64,000 bases of DNA from Sulfurirhabdus autotrophica (GTDB taxonomy: Bacteria > Pseudomonadota > Gammaproteobacteria > Burkholderiales > SMCO01). Positions 43,121-52,538 of the stretch are shown piece by piece (positions within the stretch are counted from its first letter, which is position 1; each line of letters begins with the position of its first letter). The position numbers were made by a program, and so were the translations under genes. The notes beneath the pieces are model-generated. The model did not search any database. It saw nothing but the letters and a program-made list of their open reading frames with translations, and was not told the origin of the DNA. The DNA lies in assembly GCF_004346685.1 (NCBI RefSeq), contig NZ_SMCO01000003.1, positions 62,001 to 126,000 on the forward strand, given 5' to 3'.

Positions 43121-43921
43121 ATGCGCAAAATTATTCTGCTCCTGCTCGCGACAGGGTTTATGGCTACGCAACCAGCACTGGCAAAAATTCAAGGCAAAGA
43201 AATTGCTTATAAGGGTGACGGCATCAACATGAAAGGGTATATCGCTTACGACGATAAGTTCAAAGGGAAGCGACCGGGCGTGATTGTCGTACACGAATGG
43301 TGGGGCCATAACGATTACGCCAGAAAGCGGGCGGACATGCTGGCTAAAATGGGCTACACAGCGCTTGCTGTTGACATGTATGGCGATGGTAAACAAGCAA
43401 ACCATCCAGATGATGCAGGCAAGTTTGCCACCGAAGTCAGCAAAAACCTGGACTCTGCGCGCGCCCGCTTTGAGGCCGGCATGAATACCCTTAAAGCTGA
43501 TAAAACAGTAAACCCCGATGAGATTGCTGCGATCGGGTATTGCTTTGGCGGTGGCGTTGTTTTAGCTATGGCACGTGAAGGTGAACCGCTAGCTGGTGTA
43601 GCCAGCTTCCATGGCAGCCTCGGTACTGAACATCCAGCCAAGCCGGGGAGTATTCATGCCAAAATCAAAGTATTTACCGGAGCCGATGACCCCATGGCAC
43701 CTCCATCGCTGGTAGAAGCCTTCAAACTGGAAATGGACAAAGCCGGGGCAAACTATCAAGTGGTCAGCTACCCGGGTGTCAAACACAGCTTTACCAATCC
43801 AGCAGCAGATGAGTATGGCAAGAAGTTTAATATGCCCCTTGCTTACAACGCTGAAGCTGATAAAGATTCATGGACAAAAACCGAGGCCTTCCTGAAGGAG
43901 ATCTTTGCAGCAAAGCACTGA
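43121..43921 (+). CDS. Secreted dienelactone hydrolase family protein
   Basis: 266 residues: signal peptide (IILLLLATGFMATQPALA-KI), an alpha/beta hydrolase core with the Cys nucleophile in IGYCFGGGVVLAMA, Asp in FTGADDPMAPP and His in GVKHSFTNPAADEYG. Typical DLHs are cytoplasmic; this one should be periplasmic, so the substrate is probably not a chlorocatechol intermediate. ATG at 43121 has GAGGAG upstream. Confidence 0.9.
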   Translation: MRKIILLLLATGFMATQPALAKIQGKEIAYKGDGINMKGYIAYDDKFKGKRPGVIVVHEWWGHNDYARKRADMLAKMGYTALAVDMYGDGKQANHPDDAGKFATEVSKNLDSARARFEAGMNTLKADKTVNPDEIAAIGYCFGGGVVLAMAREGEPLAGVASFHGSLGTEHPAKPGSIHAKIKVFTGADDPMAPPSLVEAFKLEMDKAGANYQVVSYPGVKHSFTNPAADEYGKKFNMPLAYNAEADKDSWTKTEAFLKEIFAAKH

Positions 43922-43939
43922 GACAATTAATCAACCACA

Positions 43940-43979
43940 AATGAGAGAAGGGCTTACAGATGTCAGCCCTTCTCTCATT
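43940..43979. terminator. Bidirectional terminator
   Basis: A perfect 15-bp stem (AATGAGAGAAGGGCT / AGCCCTTCTCTCATT) with a 10-nt loop lies between the convergent hydrolase and cytochrome genes. Confidence 0.85.
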
Positions 43980-44020
43980 AAAAACACACCAAACACAAAT
44001 TCACATTAACCTGAAACCTA

Positions 44021-46069
44021 TTATTGTTTAGCAATTCCCATTTTAGCTTCGGGTTTTTCATGAAGATACTTCAATATATTCCATGATACGTTAGCGTTTC
44101 CGGTTTTTTGTTTCGCTGCCAATTGTGACTTAGCAGTAAACTGAAGCAAATTACTCGCCACCCTATCTCCAGGGCCATTATGGCAATCGTAACAACTCAC
44201 CTTATGCCCGGCAGCGAAGTTTTTCACCCCACCCTCAACATTGAAAGTCTTCGCCACTTTGAGTTCACTTAAAGCTGAACCTTTAAAGTCTGCGCCATGA
44301 CAATAAGCACATGACGATGCACTTGAATGCTCAACTGTATCACCATGAGAGGAGACCCAAGCATTCCCTATAGTATGCATACCATGCGGCCCACCATCTT
44401 TTGTTAGCGGTACGCTGGCATGACAGACCGAGCATTCTGCAACTGTGCCTGCATGACCTTGAAGTGCAATGCTTTGAACATTGTCATTAATTTCGGCACT
44501 TGGGTTGATTGCATGGGTAGGACCGTGACAGGATTCGCAATTCAAACCACCATGTCCCTTGCTGAGGCGATAAAGGCTGAATCCTGCCGATGGTACATTA
44601 GGGTTCGTTGCAAAACGCTGATCTGACGGTGTGAATATCGTGCCATATTGCTGATCGATCGCAACGAGATCACGCTTGCTGTCGTGATGACAAGCCTGGC
44701 AATTTGGTTCTTGCAACCAGCCTACGCGATTCGCACTACCAACAATCTTCATACTGCCATGACAGCTCTGACAGGTCATCAACGGATTTCCACTTGCGTC
44801 TACTGCTTTGCCCATTGCGCCACGCAAGCATTGGGTGACAGCACCAGGGTGACACAAGTAACAAGTACCGCGATTATTGGCATCATTTAACGATAGTTTG
44901 CTTACAGGATCGATAACACTGGCATGCTGACTGTGAAGCGCCTGGGTCAATGATTTAATGCCTGCCACACCAGTACCAGGAAGGGCGTTAGACGAGTGAC
45001 ATGTTGCGCACAGCACCGGTTTCCCGCTCATAGCCGTATTATAAAGCCCGGTATTACTAAAGCCTTTACTTGCCAATGCATTTACAAAAACAGGGTTTGA
45101 TAGCTGCTTTTCATCGTGCAATTTCAAGATATTCTTTTTCCAGTCTTTCTCCAGCACACCATCAAATACCCAACCACTGCTCGGCTTCGCGGCATTGGCC
45201 AATGTTGACGTATCGGTCGTAGAACGATGACAAGCTGCACAATTCATTTCGTCGCTTACCGGCAATACGGTCTGCGTTGTTGCGAGCACTTTCCCGGTGC
45301 CATCTTTTGCTACAAGTTTTACCATCGGGTAAAAATTCTTGCGACGAGCATCATCAACTGGCGTAATCGGTATACCATCCGCCTCAAAACGTTGTGCTGC
45401 TGTGTTGAGTTTCATCAAGGAGGGAGTATTGGAAGGTGTTTTATTGCCTGTCAGTCCTACGTCTGGCGCAGGGGAAGCCCCAAATAAAGCCAATACATAT
45501 TGCCAAAAATTAGTTTTGGTTGAACTGATTGTATTGATCGAACCAGTGCTGTCAGCTACGGACTGATAAGTCACCGACACACCGCTGGTGACTATTTTTC
45601 CCGTTCCCTTATTTACCAGATGCGCTTGCAGGTTGTTGTAAGGTGGCAGGATTGAAAAAATGGAATAATCATTGCCATCTACGCAATGCATGCCCAGATC
45701 ATTCCATGCAACAAGGGTATATCCGGCCCCCGATGTTGTTCCCGTTGTAGGAGTGCCGCTGCCAGCAAGCACTTTCACTTCAACTTTCGCACTGGAGTAT
45801 CGATCTTTAACCGTTACAACAGCAGCCCCTGAAGCCACACCTTTGATCGTTACTCGGCCACTGCTATAAGAGGCGGTAGCGATGGCCGATTGGGAAGAAC
45901 TCACCGATATCCTGCCAGAAGCCTTTGAAACGTTAACCAGTGCTGTCGCCCCCACATTGATTTCAACTGAATTAGGGGACAATTCAATTTCTGCATTGGC
46001 ATAACCTGCAAAAATCGAGAAAAACAACGCTGAAACAAGCGTCAATAAATACAATATACACATTCTCAT
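44021..46069 (-). CDS. Nine-haem c-type cytochrome with N-terminal Ig-like domain
   Basis: A 682-residue secreted protein. After the signal peptide (ALFFSIFAGYANA) comes a BIG2-like domain of about 80 residues (ELSPNSVEINVGATALVNVS). The large remainder carries nine CXXCH haem sites: CAACH, CATCH, CYLCH, CQSCH, CQACH, CESCH, CSVCH, CAYCH and CYDCH. It is likely a periplasmic or outer-surface electron conduit. No porin or partner cytochrome gene adjoins it. The ribosome site GGAGG is 7 nt from ATG. The C-terminus has no PEP-CTERM tail. Confidence 0.92.
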   Translation of the reverse strand: MRMCILYLLTLVSALFFSIFAGYANAEIELSPNSVEINVGATALVNVSKASGRISVSSSQSAIATASYSSGRVTIKGVASGAAVVTVKDRYSSAKVEVKVLAGSGTPTTGTTSGAGYTLVAWNDLGMHCVDGNDYSIFSILPPYNNLQAHLVNKGTGKIVTSGVSVTYQSVADSTGSINTISSTKTNFWQYVLALFGASPAPDVGLTGNKTPSNTPSLMKLNTAAQRFEADGIPITPVDDARRKNFYPMVKLVAKDGTGKVLATTQTVLPVSDEMNCAACHRSTTDTSTLANAAKPSSGWVFDGVLEKDWKKNILKLHDEKQLSNPVFVNALASKGFSNTGLYNTAMSGKPVLCATCHSSNALPGTGVAGIKSLTQALHSQHASVIDPVSKLSLNDANNRGTCYLCHPGAVTQCLRGAMGKAVDASGNPLMTCQSCHGSMKIVGSANRVGWLQEPNCQACHHDSKRDLVAIDQQYGTIFTPSDQRFATNPNVPSAGFSLYRLSKGHGGLNCESCHGPTHAINPSAEINDNVQSIALQGHAGTVAECSVCHASVPLTKDGGPHGMHTIGNAWVSSHGDTVEHSSASSCAYCHGADFKGSALSELKVAKTFNVEGGVKNFAAGHKVSCYDCHNGPGDRVASNLLQFTAKSQLAAKQKTGNANVSWNILKYLHEKPEAKMGIAKQ

Positions 46070-46585
46070 TTACCTACCTCCAACAATCCACTTACGATAT
46101 GATTTGGTCATTTTCATTTAAACTATAGCACCCAAATTAAATAACAATGATTAAATAGTGGTAATTATTGAAAATTATTTAAGCAATTGAAAATGTTAAT
46201 TAATATATTTTTCTGTCTAAATTTTTACTAAGAATAAAGCAATGTACATACTGATTTTAAGAATATAAAAATGCGATCCAAAATTTTTGAATGAGCGTTT
46301 TGCATGTCAGCCGGCATTCGCATTATCGCCAGTTTGCAAGCCTTCAAGCTTCACTACAACCAGCTACATAAAGAACAAACCCACCAAAAAACAGCGACAC
46401 ATAGGCCTCTGTTTTTGTTCGTATGTAAAACCTACCTGGCCGTATTACTTCGCGCCATAACATTCAAATTCTGCAGATAAAAAGACCTTAGCCATGCAGT
46501 GGCAGGAAAGGAAACAAGCATTGAGGTGACGTTCAAAATTTTAAATAAAACAGCCCACAACTACCCGCACCGAAGAAAAAACACT
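46070..46585. other. Intergenic, upstream of the multihaem cytochrome gene
   Basis: AT-rich near the gene. No gene, riboswitch or -24/-12 element was recognised. Confidence 0.4.
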
Positions 46586-47500
46586 TTAATTGTGACGCTT
46601 TTTTGCTTGATCCACGATGAGCGTTACCAGCTCCTCGGTGCTTGCGAGCAGCTGTTCGCTTAGTTCGGCTACGCGTTTTGAATTGCTGCGCATCTTTTCG
46701 GGCTCTCGGCTTATAAGCAGCGCTTCTTTATACGGTTCCCACTCGCTGCGGATTTTCGCCACGAGTTTCTTGATCTGAGTTGTCGCGCGGGGTGAACTTT
46801 CGATTTGAATCAACACTGCTGTGAAGTGCGCGCGGCTGAGGTGCATTTCCATATCCGCCGGTTCAAGATAGAGATCCCATGTCCGGTACAAGAAGAACTT
46901 GGCCGTACGCTGCGAGAGCATACGCTCGCGTCCAGCGAGATTGACCAGATGATCGAGGGGCTCGATGGTGACATCATCGTAGGCCAACGTAACATTGTGC
47001 GCTGCATTCTGGAGCGCCTCGTTGGCATCATAGAGAGCAATGGCACCTGTCTTGCTGGGTGTAGCACTAATCAGCGGTTTAAATTTTGCCCATTCAAAAT
47101 CCAGGGTAGCGAGCGTACTTCGCACCTTCGGGGTCGGCTGAAATGTTTTTAATTTGGCAAGCTGAAATTCAAATTGATCAACTGACTTCTGGAGAATAGT
47201 CCGGGCATCATCGGTTGCGATGCCTTGCCCCAGCATGAGGTAAGCCTTCACCATGCGTTGAGACAGCATACGCTGACGTCCCGAAAGGTTCACTGCGGTC
47301 GTGATATCCATATCCATACTGGAAACCGATTGTGAATCAGCATTCACATTCAATGGCAGCACTGTAAACACCAGTCCCGCCATGAGGGACCAAGAGCAGA
47401 GTAGCATTCTGCTCTTGAACTTCTTCATGGGATCACGTAATGAAACTGCGAGAGAGAAAATATGCGCCGTAATGATTGAGATTGTGGGAAGAATGCTCAT
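46586..47500 (-). CDS. PilJ-type sensory domain protein (two domains, no kinase or MCP part)
   Basis: 304 residues. Two copies of the type IV pilus chemotaxis-transducer N-terminal (PilJ) domain, each with an (A/N)LSGRQRMLSQRMVKAYLM-like helix (second copy LAGRERMLSQRTAKFF). No HAMP or signalling domain follows, so it is a stand-alone, probably periplasmic sensor or binding protein. Its start has GGAG before ATG at 47500; an internal ATG at 47428 would begin a cleaner signal peptide (LLCSWSLMAGLVFTVLPLNVNA). Confidence 0.82.
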   Translation of the reverse strand: MSILPTISIITAHIFSLAVSLRDPMKKFKSRMLLCSWSLMAGLVFTVLPLNVNADSQSVSSMDMDITTAVNLSGRQRMLSQRMVKAYLMLGQGIATDDARTILQKSVDQFEFQLAKLKTFQPTPKVRSTLATLDFEWAKFKPLISATPSKTGAIALYDANEALQNAAHNVTLAYDDVTIEPLDHLVNLAGRERMLSQRTAKFFLYRTWDLYLEPADMEMHLSRAHFTAVLIQIESSPRATTQIKKLVAKIRSEWEPYKEALLISREPEKMRSNSKRVAELSEQLLASTEELVTLIVDQAKKRHN

Positions 47501-47518
47501 AATTCTCCAATAACACAA

Positions 47519-47879
47519 GATATAGTTTCATGGCGCATAACGTTTTCATGACCTGCGAAGTATGTTGCAAACTTTGAAGGCCTTGTACGCTACACAGTGT
47601 AGGTTTTGCTAACTAGTGCAATTCTGGTTCAAGTATCTCGCTCTCAACCCAAAAAACTGTTTCGAACCTTTCATACAACCTAATAACAACAGTTCACGAA
47701 CAGCAATATATGTCTTCTCTTCTTAATATATCAAGCGATTCGAAGCAACACAAAATAAAATTCGCAATTTAAAAAAATAACCCAAGGTTAAATATTTATT
47801 CCGGAGTTATCTAGTTTGTATTGATTTTCTGATGAAGCCCTAGCAAAGAAAGTTGCTATTGAGCCAACACATTAACGCA
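47519..47879. other. Intergenic between ppk2 and the PilJ-like gene
   Basis: No gene or recognised site; AT-rich 47700-47850. Confidence 0.4.
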
Positions 47880-49076
47880 TCAAAGAATCGGTTCACCCCC
47901 CATTTTCTCACCACGCTCATAAACAACATGAGCACGCCCAACAAGCAACGGATCCAAGGGGCCAATGCTATCTATATCCTTTCCCTTATAGGGCAGGCTG
48001 TGCAAAACATAGCGCATGGCGTTCAGTCGTGCACGTTTCTTACAATCCGATTTAATCACCGTCCATGGCGCATCTGCAGTGTCTGTGTAAAAAAACATCG
48101 CTTCCTTGGCCTTCGTGTACTCTTCCCATTTATCAAGAGAAGCCAGATCAATCGGGCTCAGTTTCCACTGTTTAAGCGGATGAGACTCGCGTTCTTTAAA
48201 ACGCCTGCGCTGCTCCTTCCTGCTGACAGAAAACCAGAATTTGATCAGATGGATTCCACTATTGGTCAGGTCACGTTCAAACTGGGGCGCCTGGCGCATA
48301 AATTCAACGTACTCATCTTGCTTGCAAAAGCCCATCACCCGTTCTACACCAGCACGGTTGTACCAGGAGCGGTCAAACAGCACGATCTCACCAGAAGTCG
48401 GCAAATGCTGCACATAACGTTGCATATACCACTGCCCACGTTCCGTTTCAGTTGGCTTTTCCAAAGCCACTACGTGTGCACCCCGAGGATTCAAATGTTC
48501 CATAAAACGCTTGATCGCACCTCCCTTACCTGCAGCATCTCGCCCTTCAAACAAAATGACCACGCGCTGGCCGGTTTCCTTTACCCATGCCTGTAATTTG
48601 AGTAATTCCACCTGCAAATGATACTTCTGTTCTTCGTAAGTCTTGCGGGACATCAGATTCTTGTAAGGATACCCCCCGTCTCGCCAGTCAGCTGAAAGCG
48701 CATCATCGGGTCGGACCGATCGGTTTTTACTGTGCGGGGCATCTTTCTTTAACAGCGCGTTTCTCAGCACTGCAGCATCATCCGGAGATGCGCCAGCCAT
48801 GATCGCTTCCAGCGACTTTGCCAGTGCCTGTGTATCACCCAATGCAGAAACGGCCAGAATATCTTTCACTGCAACAATTTTGGATTCCTGCGCAGCATCT
48901 ACTGCCTTTGAAACGGCGAATTTTTTAATTTCTTTGGCTCTGGATGAAGGTGCAATATCACCCGCTTTAGCAGCCCGAGTGCGCGGCGCTGATTTTCGTT
49001 TTACTACAGGGGCAGCAGCACGAGCAGTCTTTGTTTTAGTGGCCTTTTCAATCGTCTTAGTGGGTCTGCTAGCCAT
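47880..49076 (-). CDS. ppk2: Polyphosphate kinase 2
   Basis: 398 residues. A basic Lys/Ala/Arg-rich N-terminal tail of about 90 residues resembles a histone H1-like tail and may bind polyphosphate or nucleic acid. The PPK2 domain has Walker A FEGRDAAGKGGAIKRF, the lid/Arg region PTETERGQWYMQRYVQHLP and Walker B IVLFDRSWYNRAGVERVMGF. It transfers phosphate between polyphosphate and nucleotides (ADP or GDP). ATG at 49076 has AAGGA upstream. Confidence 0.93.
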   Translation of the reverse strand: MASRPTKTIEKATKTKTARAAAPVVKRKSAPRTRAAKAGDIAPSSRAKEIKKFAVSKAVDAAQESKIVAVKDILAVSALGDTQALAKSLEAIMAGASPDDAAVLRNALLKKDAPHSKNRSVRPDDALSADWRDGGYPYKNLMSRKTYEEQKYHLQVELLKLQAWVKETGQRVVILFEGRDAAGKGGAIKRFMEHLNPRGAHVVALEKPTETERGQWYMQRYVQHLPTSGEIVLFDRSWYNRAGVERVMGFCKQDEYVEFMRQAPQFERDLTNSGIHLIKFWFSVSRKEQRRRFKERESHPLKQWKLSPIDLASLDKWEEYTKAKEAMFFYTDTADAPWTVIKSDCKKRARLNAMRYVLHSLPYKGKDIDSIGPLDPLLVGRAHVVYERGEKMGGEPIL

Positions 49077-49294
49077 ACATTTTCCTTTTTTTAACGCCGT
49101 AAAACAGGCAAATAAGAACAGGGTTATTATTGAATTCAGGATAACGATGTATACAATTATATATTGTCGCGCTATCAAATTGATTTGTAAACAATCAATC
49201 CAGCAACCTGACGTTCCTATCTACTCAATTTCAAGAATCAGGTATGCTTAAACCTTATCTGCGCGTTACGAACCTTGTCGGGAAAACCAACATC

Positions 49295-49843
49295 ATGAAT
49301 ACTCCAATCGGCGTCATCTTTCTAATTGCGGGGCTGATTATTGGGCCTGCTTACTATACTTATGTCCGATTTTTTACTGGTGAAATTGTGGCAACCCAAA
49401 CAGTGTCCTTCCAACAAAAGTCAGGCAAACTGCTTTTTGACCCTATTCAATTGCAACTTGCTCCAGAAATGAATGATGTAGGACTTATCATACGCATTGA
49501 TGCATCTCATGGGCCTTTAATACTGAGCAGTAACCCGCCGAAAAACAAATATCACGCCATTGTCTCAGATGGCACCAACGTACTTGTAGATATTCACTTC
49601 AGTAGCATTTCTCCGGCTGTTGATTCAACCCCTTCGGTGTCTTTTCAAGAGGCATTGCCTTTGTTTAAAGTCAATCAGACAGGAACATATCAGCTAAAAA
49701 TTGCCGTGGAAGGTGAAACTGAAATGCAAATCCTCAAAGCCGATGTTCAGGTACGTGCAAATACGAAACAGCCGAATATGACAATTATCTTTACCGGGAT
49801 CGCCTTTCTTGCAGCAGGAATTTTAGCCATCTTATCTGCATAG
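49295..49843 (+). CDS. Membrane-anchored protein of unknown function
   Basis: 182 residues: a transmembrane helix near each end (VIFLIAGLIIGPAYYTY; TIIFTGIAFLAAGILAIL) and a beta-rich periplasmic middle of about 130 residues. No family was recognised. The alternative ATG at 49244 adds 17 polar residues; neither start has a strong ribosome site. Divergent from ppk2. Confidence 0.72.
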   Translation: MNTPIGVIFLIAGLIIGPAYYTYVRFFTGEIVATQTVSFQQKSGKLLFDPIQLQLAPEMNDVGLIIRIDASHGPLILSSNPPKNKYHAIVSDGTNVLVDIHFSSISPAVDSTPSVSFQEALPLFKVNQTGTYQLKIAVEGETEMQILKADVQVRANTKQPNMTIIFTGIAFLAAGILAILSA

Positions 49844-49882
49844 CAAGCCAATATTAAGAATAGACTCGATACCAGTGACAAT

Positions 49883-51373
49883 CTAAAATGCACTGGCAAT
49901 TGTTTCAGCCCGTATTGCCAGCCCCTTTGCCACACTACCAAAATTATCACCAGAAATAATTGCTACGCCCGGAAAACGCGCGCGCACCATTCGGTTCATC
50001 AGTGGAATTTTGGATGTACCGCCAGTTATAAATATTTCATCAGGTTCCACTCCAACCTGACTGCATGCATCGCTCATCAATAAAACAATTTTCTCAATAT
50101 ACAGAGTCATATTCAGCTCCAGCTCTGGCCTGCCCACAGGAATATCCAGCGGATTATCAAAGTAATCCAGCGAAATAGTTACCTGCTCATCATCTGACAA
50201 GGCAATTTTACCTAGTTCAGCACTTCGGTTTACGCGCATGGCCAGATGATTTTCTTTCATCTCGATCAGCCGCTTGATTGGTTCCTTATCCACGGCATCA
50301 CGCAAGTACTCATTCAGTTCCACTGCCATCGCACGACCATAAAAACGTGTCTGGGCCGGTATATCTGTAATAGTAAGCGCATCCAGAATACCGCTTTTGG
50401 GGATAGGCAAACCTGTTTTCGTCATTATGCCTATGCCAAAAGCCCGGCCAAAAAACTGCTTTGCAAAAGCCACATCCAGATCTGTCCCACCCAACCGCTC
50501 ACCGGATGTACTGAGAATATCGGCTTTACGCTCTGCCTTCAATTTTCTGTCAGGACCTAACTGCATTAATGTAACGTCTGTCGTTCCTCCTCCTGCATCC
50601 AGCACCAGAACCCGTTTATTTTCTGCCAGCTGGTGCTCGTAAGCCACTGCAGCCGCAATCGGTTCATATTCAAAAACGAAATTATTTATCCCTGCCTCCC
50701 CAGCCGCACGGCGCATAATCTCCAACGCTCCTGGTTCAAATTCGCCAGCTCCGTGATATTTAACTGGTCGTCCCAGCACTACAAAATCAGCCTCCACCCC
50801 CAGCGCTTTTTCTGCAGTTTGCTTGAGATAGCGTAAAAAAACAGCTGTAATGGCCACAAAAAACTCGATTTGCTCAGGAAAAAGATCAACGGCTAAAAAG
50901 TTTTTAGGTGATTTGATCAAATAGCCCAGACTCGGGTCATCCATGTGCATACGGATCGCTTCAGTACCCAGTAAAACTTCAGACGAGCGTATAAGCTGCG
51001 CACTTAAGTCTTCGGATTTATTCTCTTCCGCAACTTGTTGCATAGCATCCCGGCGAGCGCTATCCCACGCCATTTTCAGGACAGACTCACTGCTTAGTTT
51101 TTCCAGGCCGGACGGATTGATCGGCTTTCCGACAAGCACCTCCTGTTCCAGCCTTTTTTTTTGGATTTCAGCTTGCTCGGCTCGTAACAATTCAGCTACT
51201 TTTTCAACTTCACCCTGCGGCACTACAAGGTTGCGAATAGGCGAACGTGGCACCCAAAGTACTGAGGGTAGCAAACCGCTGCCCGGTTCAAGCTCAACCA
51301 GCGAAGGTTCCCCCCCATTAACAAAAGAAGCAGCACAATTGGACGTGCCGTAATCGATAGCGATAGTTTTCAT
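49883..51373 (-). CDS. Hsp70-family protein (YegD-like)
   Basis: 496 residues of the actin/Hsp70 ATPase fold. Phosphate 1 is IAIDYGTSNCAASF, phosphate 2 is VLDAGGGTTDVTLMQLG and the adenosine site is EIFITGGTSKIPLMNRM. There is an insertion-like helical part near 60-110 and no DnaK-type substrate-binding domain, as in YegD. A chaperone-like ATPase of unknown client. It is followed on the same strand (upstream) by a small membrane protein. Confidence 0.88.
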   Translation of the reverse strand: MKTIAIDYGTSNCAASFVNGGEPSLVELEPGSGLLPSVLWVPRSPIRNLVVPQGEVEKVAELLRAEQAEIQKKRLEQEVLVGKPINPSGLEKLSSESVLKMAWDSARRDAMQQVAEENKSEDLSAQLIRSSEVLLGTEAIRMHMDDPSLGYLIKSPKNFLAVDLFPEQIEFFVAITAVFLRYLKQTAEKALGVEADFVVLGRPVKYHGAGEFEPGALEIMRRAAGEAGINNFVFEYEPIAAAVAYEHQLAENKRVLVLDAGGGTTDVTLMQLGPDRKLKAERKADILSTSGERLGGTDLDVAFAKQFFGRAFGIGIMTKTGLPIPKSGILDALTITDIPAQTRFYGRAMAVELNEYLRDAVDKEPIKRLIEMKENHLAMRVNRSAELGKIALSDDEQVTISLDYFDNPLDIPVGRPELELNMTLYIEKIVLLMSDACSQVGVEPDEIFITGGTSKIPLMNRMVRARFPGVAIISGDNFGSVAKGLAIRAETIASAF

Positions 51374-51390
51374 AGGGACTGAATAGAGGG

Positions 51391-51585
51391 TTAACAGACT
51401 TTTGATTCTTTACGCATTGAGTTTGCATCGGCTTTTCTGTTCACTCGACGCCGTTTCATCATCAATGGCATGACTGGATTAGCTGGATACATTAAATAAT
51501 AAGCAAATTGATAGATCACACAGGCTACTAGGATAACTGAAAACCCACGTAGAACAAACCATAAAAATGGAATGTTTGCCGGCAT
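51391..51585 (-). CDS. Small single-helix membrane protein (64 aa)
   Basis: NIPFLWFVLRGFSVILVACV leads into a hydrophobic helix, followed by MMKRRRVNRKADANSMRK. It is a likely inner-membrane protein with a basic tail. It lies 17 nt upstream of the Hsp70-family gene, same strand. The ribosome site is weak and the start could be at 51663. Confidence 0.55.
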   Translation of the reverse strand: MPANIPFLWFVLRGFSVILVACVIYQFAYYLMYPANPVMPLMMKRRRVNRKADANSMRKESKVC

Positions 51586-51682
51586 ATTTGACTTAGAAAC
51601 GGAGACACAATGCCGCACAATTGGTATGCTTACAGGCTTACCGATAAATAAATATTCACCCACGATAGGCAGGATTTGAAAA

Positions 51683-52333
51683 TTGACTACAAAACCCCAG
51701 GCTACCGCTGATACTCAACGTGTGCTGGCTGCACTGACAGGGATTCAACGCGCTTACCCTTTGGAACGCCGGATCAAAAACGAGGCCTGCGACGACACAC
51801 GCGAAACCTATCTTGCCGTGCTTTTACGCTGGCTCCAAACTGGAACCGCTCCTTTGACCGAAGGTTTTGATCGTGATTCCCTGGATGAGCTTACGGCACT
51901 GGATGCGATATTCATTGTTAATGATCAGATTGGCTGCCCACCTTTCAATGTTGTTAAAACCGATATTCAGGTTCACTTCCCGCATGAAACCTTACACGTT
52001 CTTTCTGCACTGGATGCGCTTGCGCTTCCCCGAATGCTGAATACAGCAGCTACAGTTGAAACTCTGTGCGCCATGAGCGGGCAGCCAATTCATTTTTCCC
52101 TTACACAAGAAGGTAAAATACGCATGGATGAGAGCAACGTAGCTGTTGTCGCCTTTCAAAAAGTAGCGAACAGCATTACCCGCTATACTTTTGATCTCGC
52201 ACCCGGCATTCGTTTTGTGCTGCCTGAACACGCGGGCACGCTGCAACAAACCCTGACGCTGGATGAAGCCACTGTTGTCGCCAACACTTTTTATTCATTC
52301 CAGCGAAAACTGCTCCAGGATGTTGCAGTGTAA
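51683..52333 (+). CDS. MerB (alkylmercury lyase)-like protein without catalytic Cys
   Basis: 216 residues. The middle (LHVLSALDALALPRMLNTAA followed by TVETLCAMSGQPIHFSLT) aligns by eye with MerB, which cleaves organomercury C-Hg bonds using two Cys and an Asp. Here the first catalytic Cys is Ser108 (SALD), Asp111 and the structural Cys129 remain, and no Cys stands where the second catalytic one should be. Organomercurial lyase activity is unlikely. The N-terminal part has ACDDTRETYLAVLLRWL, unlike the MerB winged helix in detail. TTG start with AGGA upstream. No mer genes nearby. Confidence 0.65.
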   Translation: MTTKPQATADTQRVLAALTGIQRAYPLERRIKNEACDDTRETYLAVLLRWLQTGTAPLTEGFDRDSLDELTALDAIFIVNDQIGCPPFNVVKTDIQVHFPHETLHVLSALDALALPRMLNTAATVETLCAMSGQPIHFSLTQEGKIRMDESNVAVVAFQKVANSITRYTFDLAPGIRFVLPEHAGTLQQTLTLDEATVVANTFYSFQRKLLQDVAV

Positions 52334-52538
52334 TATTGTTAAACACAATCAATTACACGGTATTCTCGAGACTATTTCAACAGATACCAAACCAATTTGC
52401 GTTTCAAGTGAGCTTACGCTAATGTTATTTAGCTCCGTACACCTAATACGCTGATAACAGTAAAATTTTGGCTTCATCAGCATGCTTTTCAATTCTGTGC
52501 CCGGAGCGAAACTAAACCTCAATCAGGAGAGCATAACC

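Noticed and set aside
47853-48596. Antisense 247-residue frame over ppk2
   Set aside because: It overlaps the whole conserved PPK2 domain and has no recognisable features.
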